64,000 nt of DNA. Source: Chenggangzhangella methanolivorans. Lineage in GTDB: Bacteria; Pseudomonadota; Alphaproteobacteria; Rhizobiales; Methylopilaceae. Below, piece by piece: positions 63,498 to 64,000 of this stretch (position 1 is the first letter of the stretch; each line of letters starts with the position of its first letter). The notes below the pieces were generated by a model that was not told where the DNA came from, did not search any database, and saw only the letters and a program-made list of their open reading frames with translations. Location: the NCBI RefSeq assembly GCF_019797865.1, contig NZ_CP081869.1, forward strand, positions 4,788,501 to 4,852,500, written 5' to 3'. The position numbers and the translations under genes were made by a program.

Positions 63498-64000
63498 TCA
63501 GCCCTCGACGCGGACCTGCGGCGCGCCGGCCTCGACGCGCCCGATGACCGCCGCGTCCGCGAATCCCGCGCCGCGAGCGAGGGCGACGAGTTCTGCGGCC
63601 TTCTCGGCGCGCAGCTCACCAGCAGGCCGCCGGATGTCTGTGGGTCGGTGAGAAGATGCCGGCGCCAGTCCGGGAATCCGTCCGGCAGGGAGACCGCCTC
63701 GCCATAGCTCTGCCAGTTGCGGTGCGAGGCGCCGGTGACGTAGCCGTCCTGCGAGAGTTTTTCGGCGAGCGGCAGCAGCGGCAGCGCGGCGGCCTCGACG
63801 ACCACCGACACGCCGGCGCCGCTCGCGACTTCGAGCCCGTGGCCGAGCACGCCGAACCCCGTGACGTCGGTCATGGCGTGGACGGCGGGGTCCTTGGCGA
63901 ACTCCGCCCCGATCCTGTTCAGCCGCGTGGTGGTCGCGACGAAATCGCGATAGCCTTCGGCCGACAGTCCCTCCCGCTTGATCGCGGCCGAATAGACGCC
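63498..64000 (-). pseudogene. selD: Selenide, water dikinase SelD, C-terminal part (frame interrupted and cut by window edge)
   Basis: Makes selenophosphate from selenide and ATP. The minus strand from the right edge reads [13 protein letters not shown] ... [19 protein letters not shown], the conserved SelD motif, through [20 protein letters not shown]. Near 63606 one C is missing; restoring it gives [26 protein letters not shown] and the end at 63498. The catalytic Cys/Sec N-terminus lies outside the window. SelO is next to it in tail-to-tail order. Confidence 0.88.

Noticed and set aside
1..64000. tRNA, rRNA, CRISPR arrays, transposases, integrases, prophage genes
   Set aside because: I scanned for T-loop-like patterns, regular repeat-spacer arrays and transposase or integrase motifs and found none; a covariance-model search would be decisive for small RNAs.

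Overview
The window is GC-rich, densely coding and free of RNA genes, CRISPR arrays, insertion sequences and recognisable phage genes. Gene content and order point to an alphaproteobacterium of the Hyphomicrobiales (Rhizobiales). The evidence is the rpsF-rpsR-DUF2232-rplI...dnaB-alr-radA-cvpA-purF block, the fabD-fabG-acpP-fabF-mltG-yicC-gmk block, the lptD-surA-pdxA-rsmA block, the pepA-holC pair and an Omp25/31-type porin-like barrel. I do not name a genus.

Layout. 1-9151 (minus strand) carries the ribosomal/replication block with purF running off the left edge; a dsbA-like gene sits between rplI and dnaB. 9527-13908 holds an outer-membrane beta-barrel protein, an acyltransferase, a Spherulin4-like secreted protein, an AhpD/CMD-type protein and a transglutaminase-like protein. 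14071-21123 is the fatty-acid synthesis and gmk block. 21310-27484 (minus) holds a secreted protein and the rsmA-pdxA-surA-lptD outer-membrane biogenesis block, followed by divergent pepA. 29654-33297 is accessory: a ParDE toxin-antitoxin pair with a palindromic operator, holC, an uncharacterised secreted protein, and a compact polymorphic toxin (pre-toxin TG region plus CdiA-like C-terminus) with a candidate immunity gene. 33363-41464 holds a S10 peptidase, secreted and membrane proteins, a YeeE-type transporter, an ABC-F ATPase and a Tat-exported PhoX-like protein. 41557-51027 is a surface-polysaccharide region: pyruvyltransferase, phosphomannomutase, UDP-glucose dehydrogenase, two glycosyltransferases and UDP-glucuronate 4-epimerase, interrupted by two AT-richer non-coding stretches. 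51205-55552 holds slyX, YbaN, a DUF502 protein, dihydroxyacetone kinase and an aldo/keto reductase. 55706-61938 looks like an organic-acid/acyl-CoA module: class III CoA-transferase, acyl-CoA dehydrogenase, LysR regulator, TctC/Bug-type binding protein and MaoC hydratase. The window ends with selO and a partial selD.

How the genes work together. The left block couples translation, replication, D-alanine and purine synthesis. The fab block makes acyl-ACP, and the lptD/surA block builds the outer membrane. Ugd and the epimerase supply UDP-glucuronate and UDP-galacturonate, and phosphomannomutase supplies hexose-1-phosphate, for the glycosyltransferases.

Data quality. Ten genes (dsbA, acyltransferase, fabG, fabF, the 30767 secreted protein, ABC-F, phoX, pyruvyltransferase, DUF502, selD) are broken by twelve single-base shifts, each explained by a gain or loss of one G or C in a short G/C run. 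Because fabG and fabF are normally essential, these are most simply read as sequencing errors, not decay. I typed them 'pseudogene' only to flag the broken frame.
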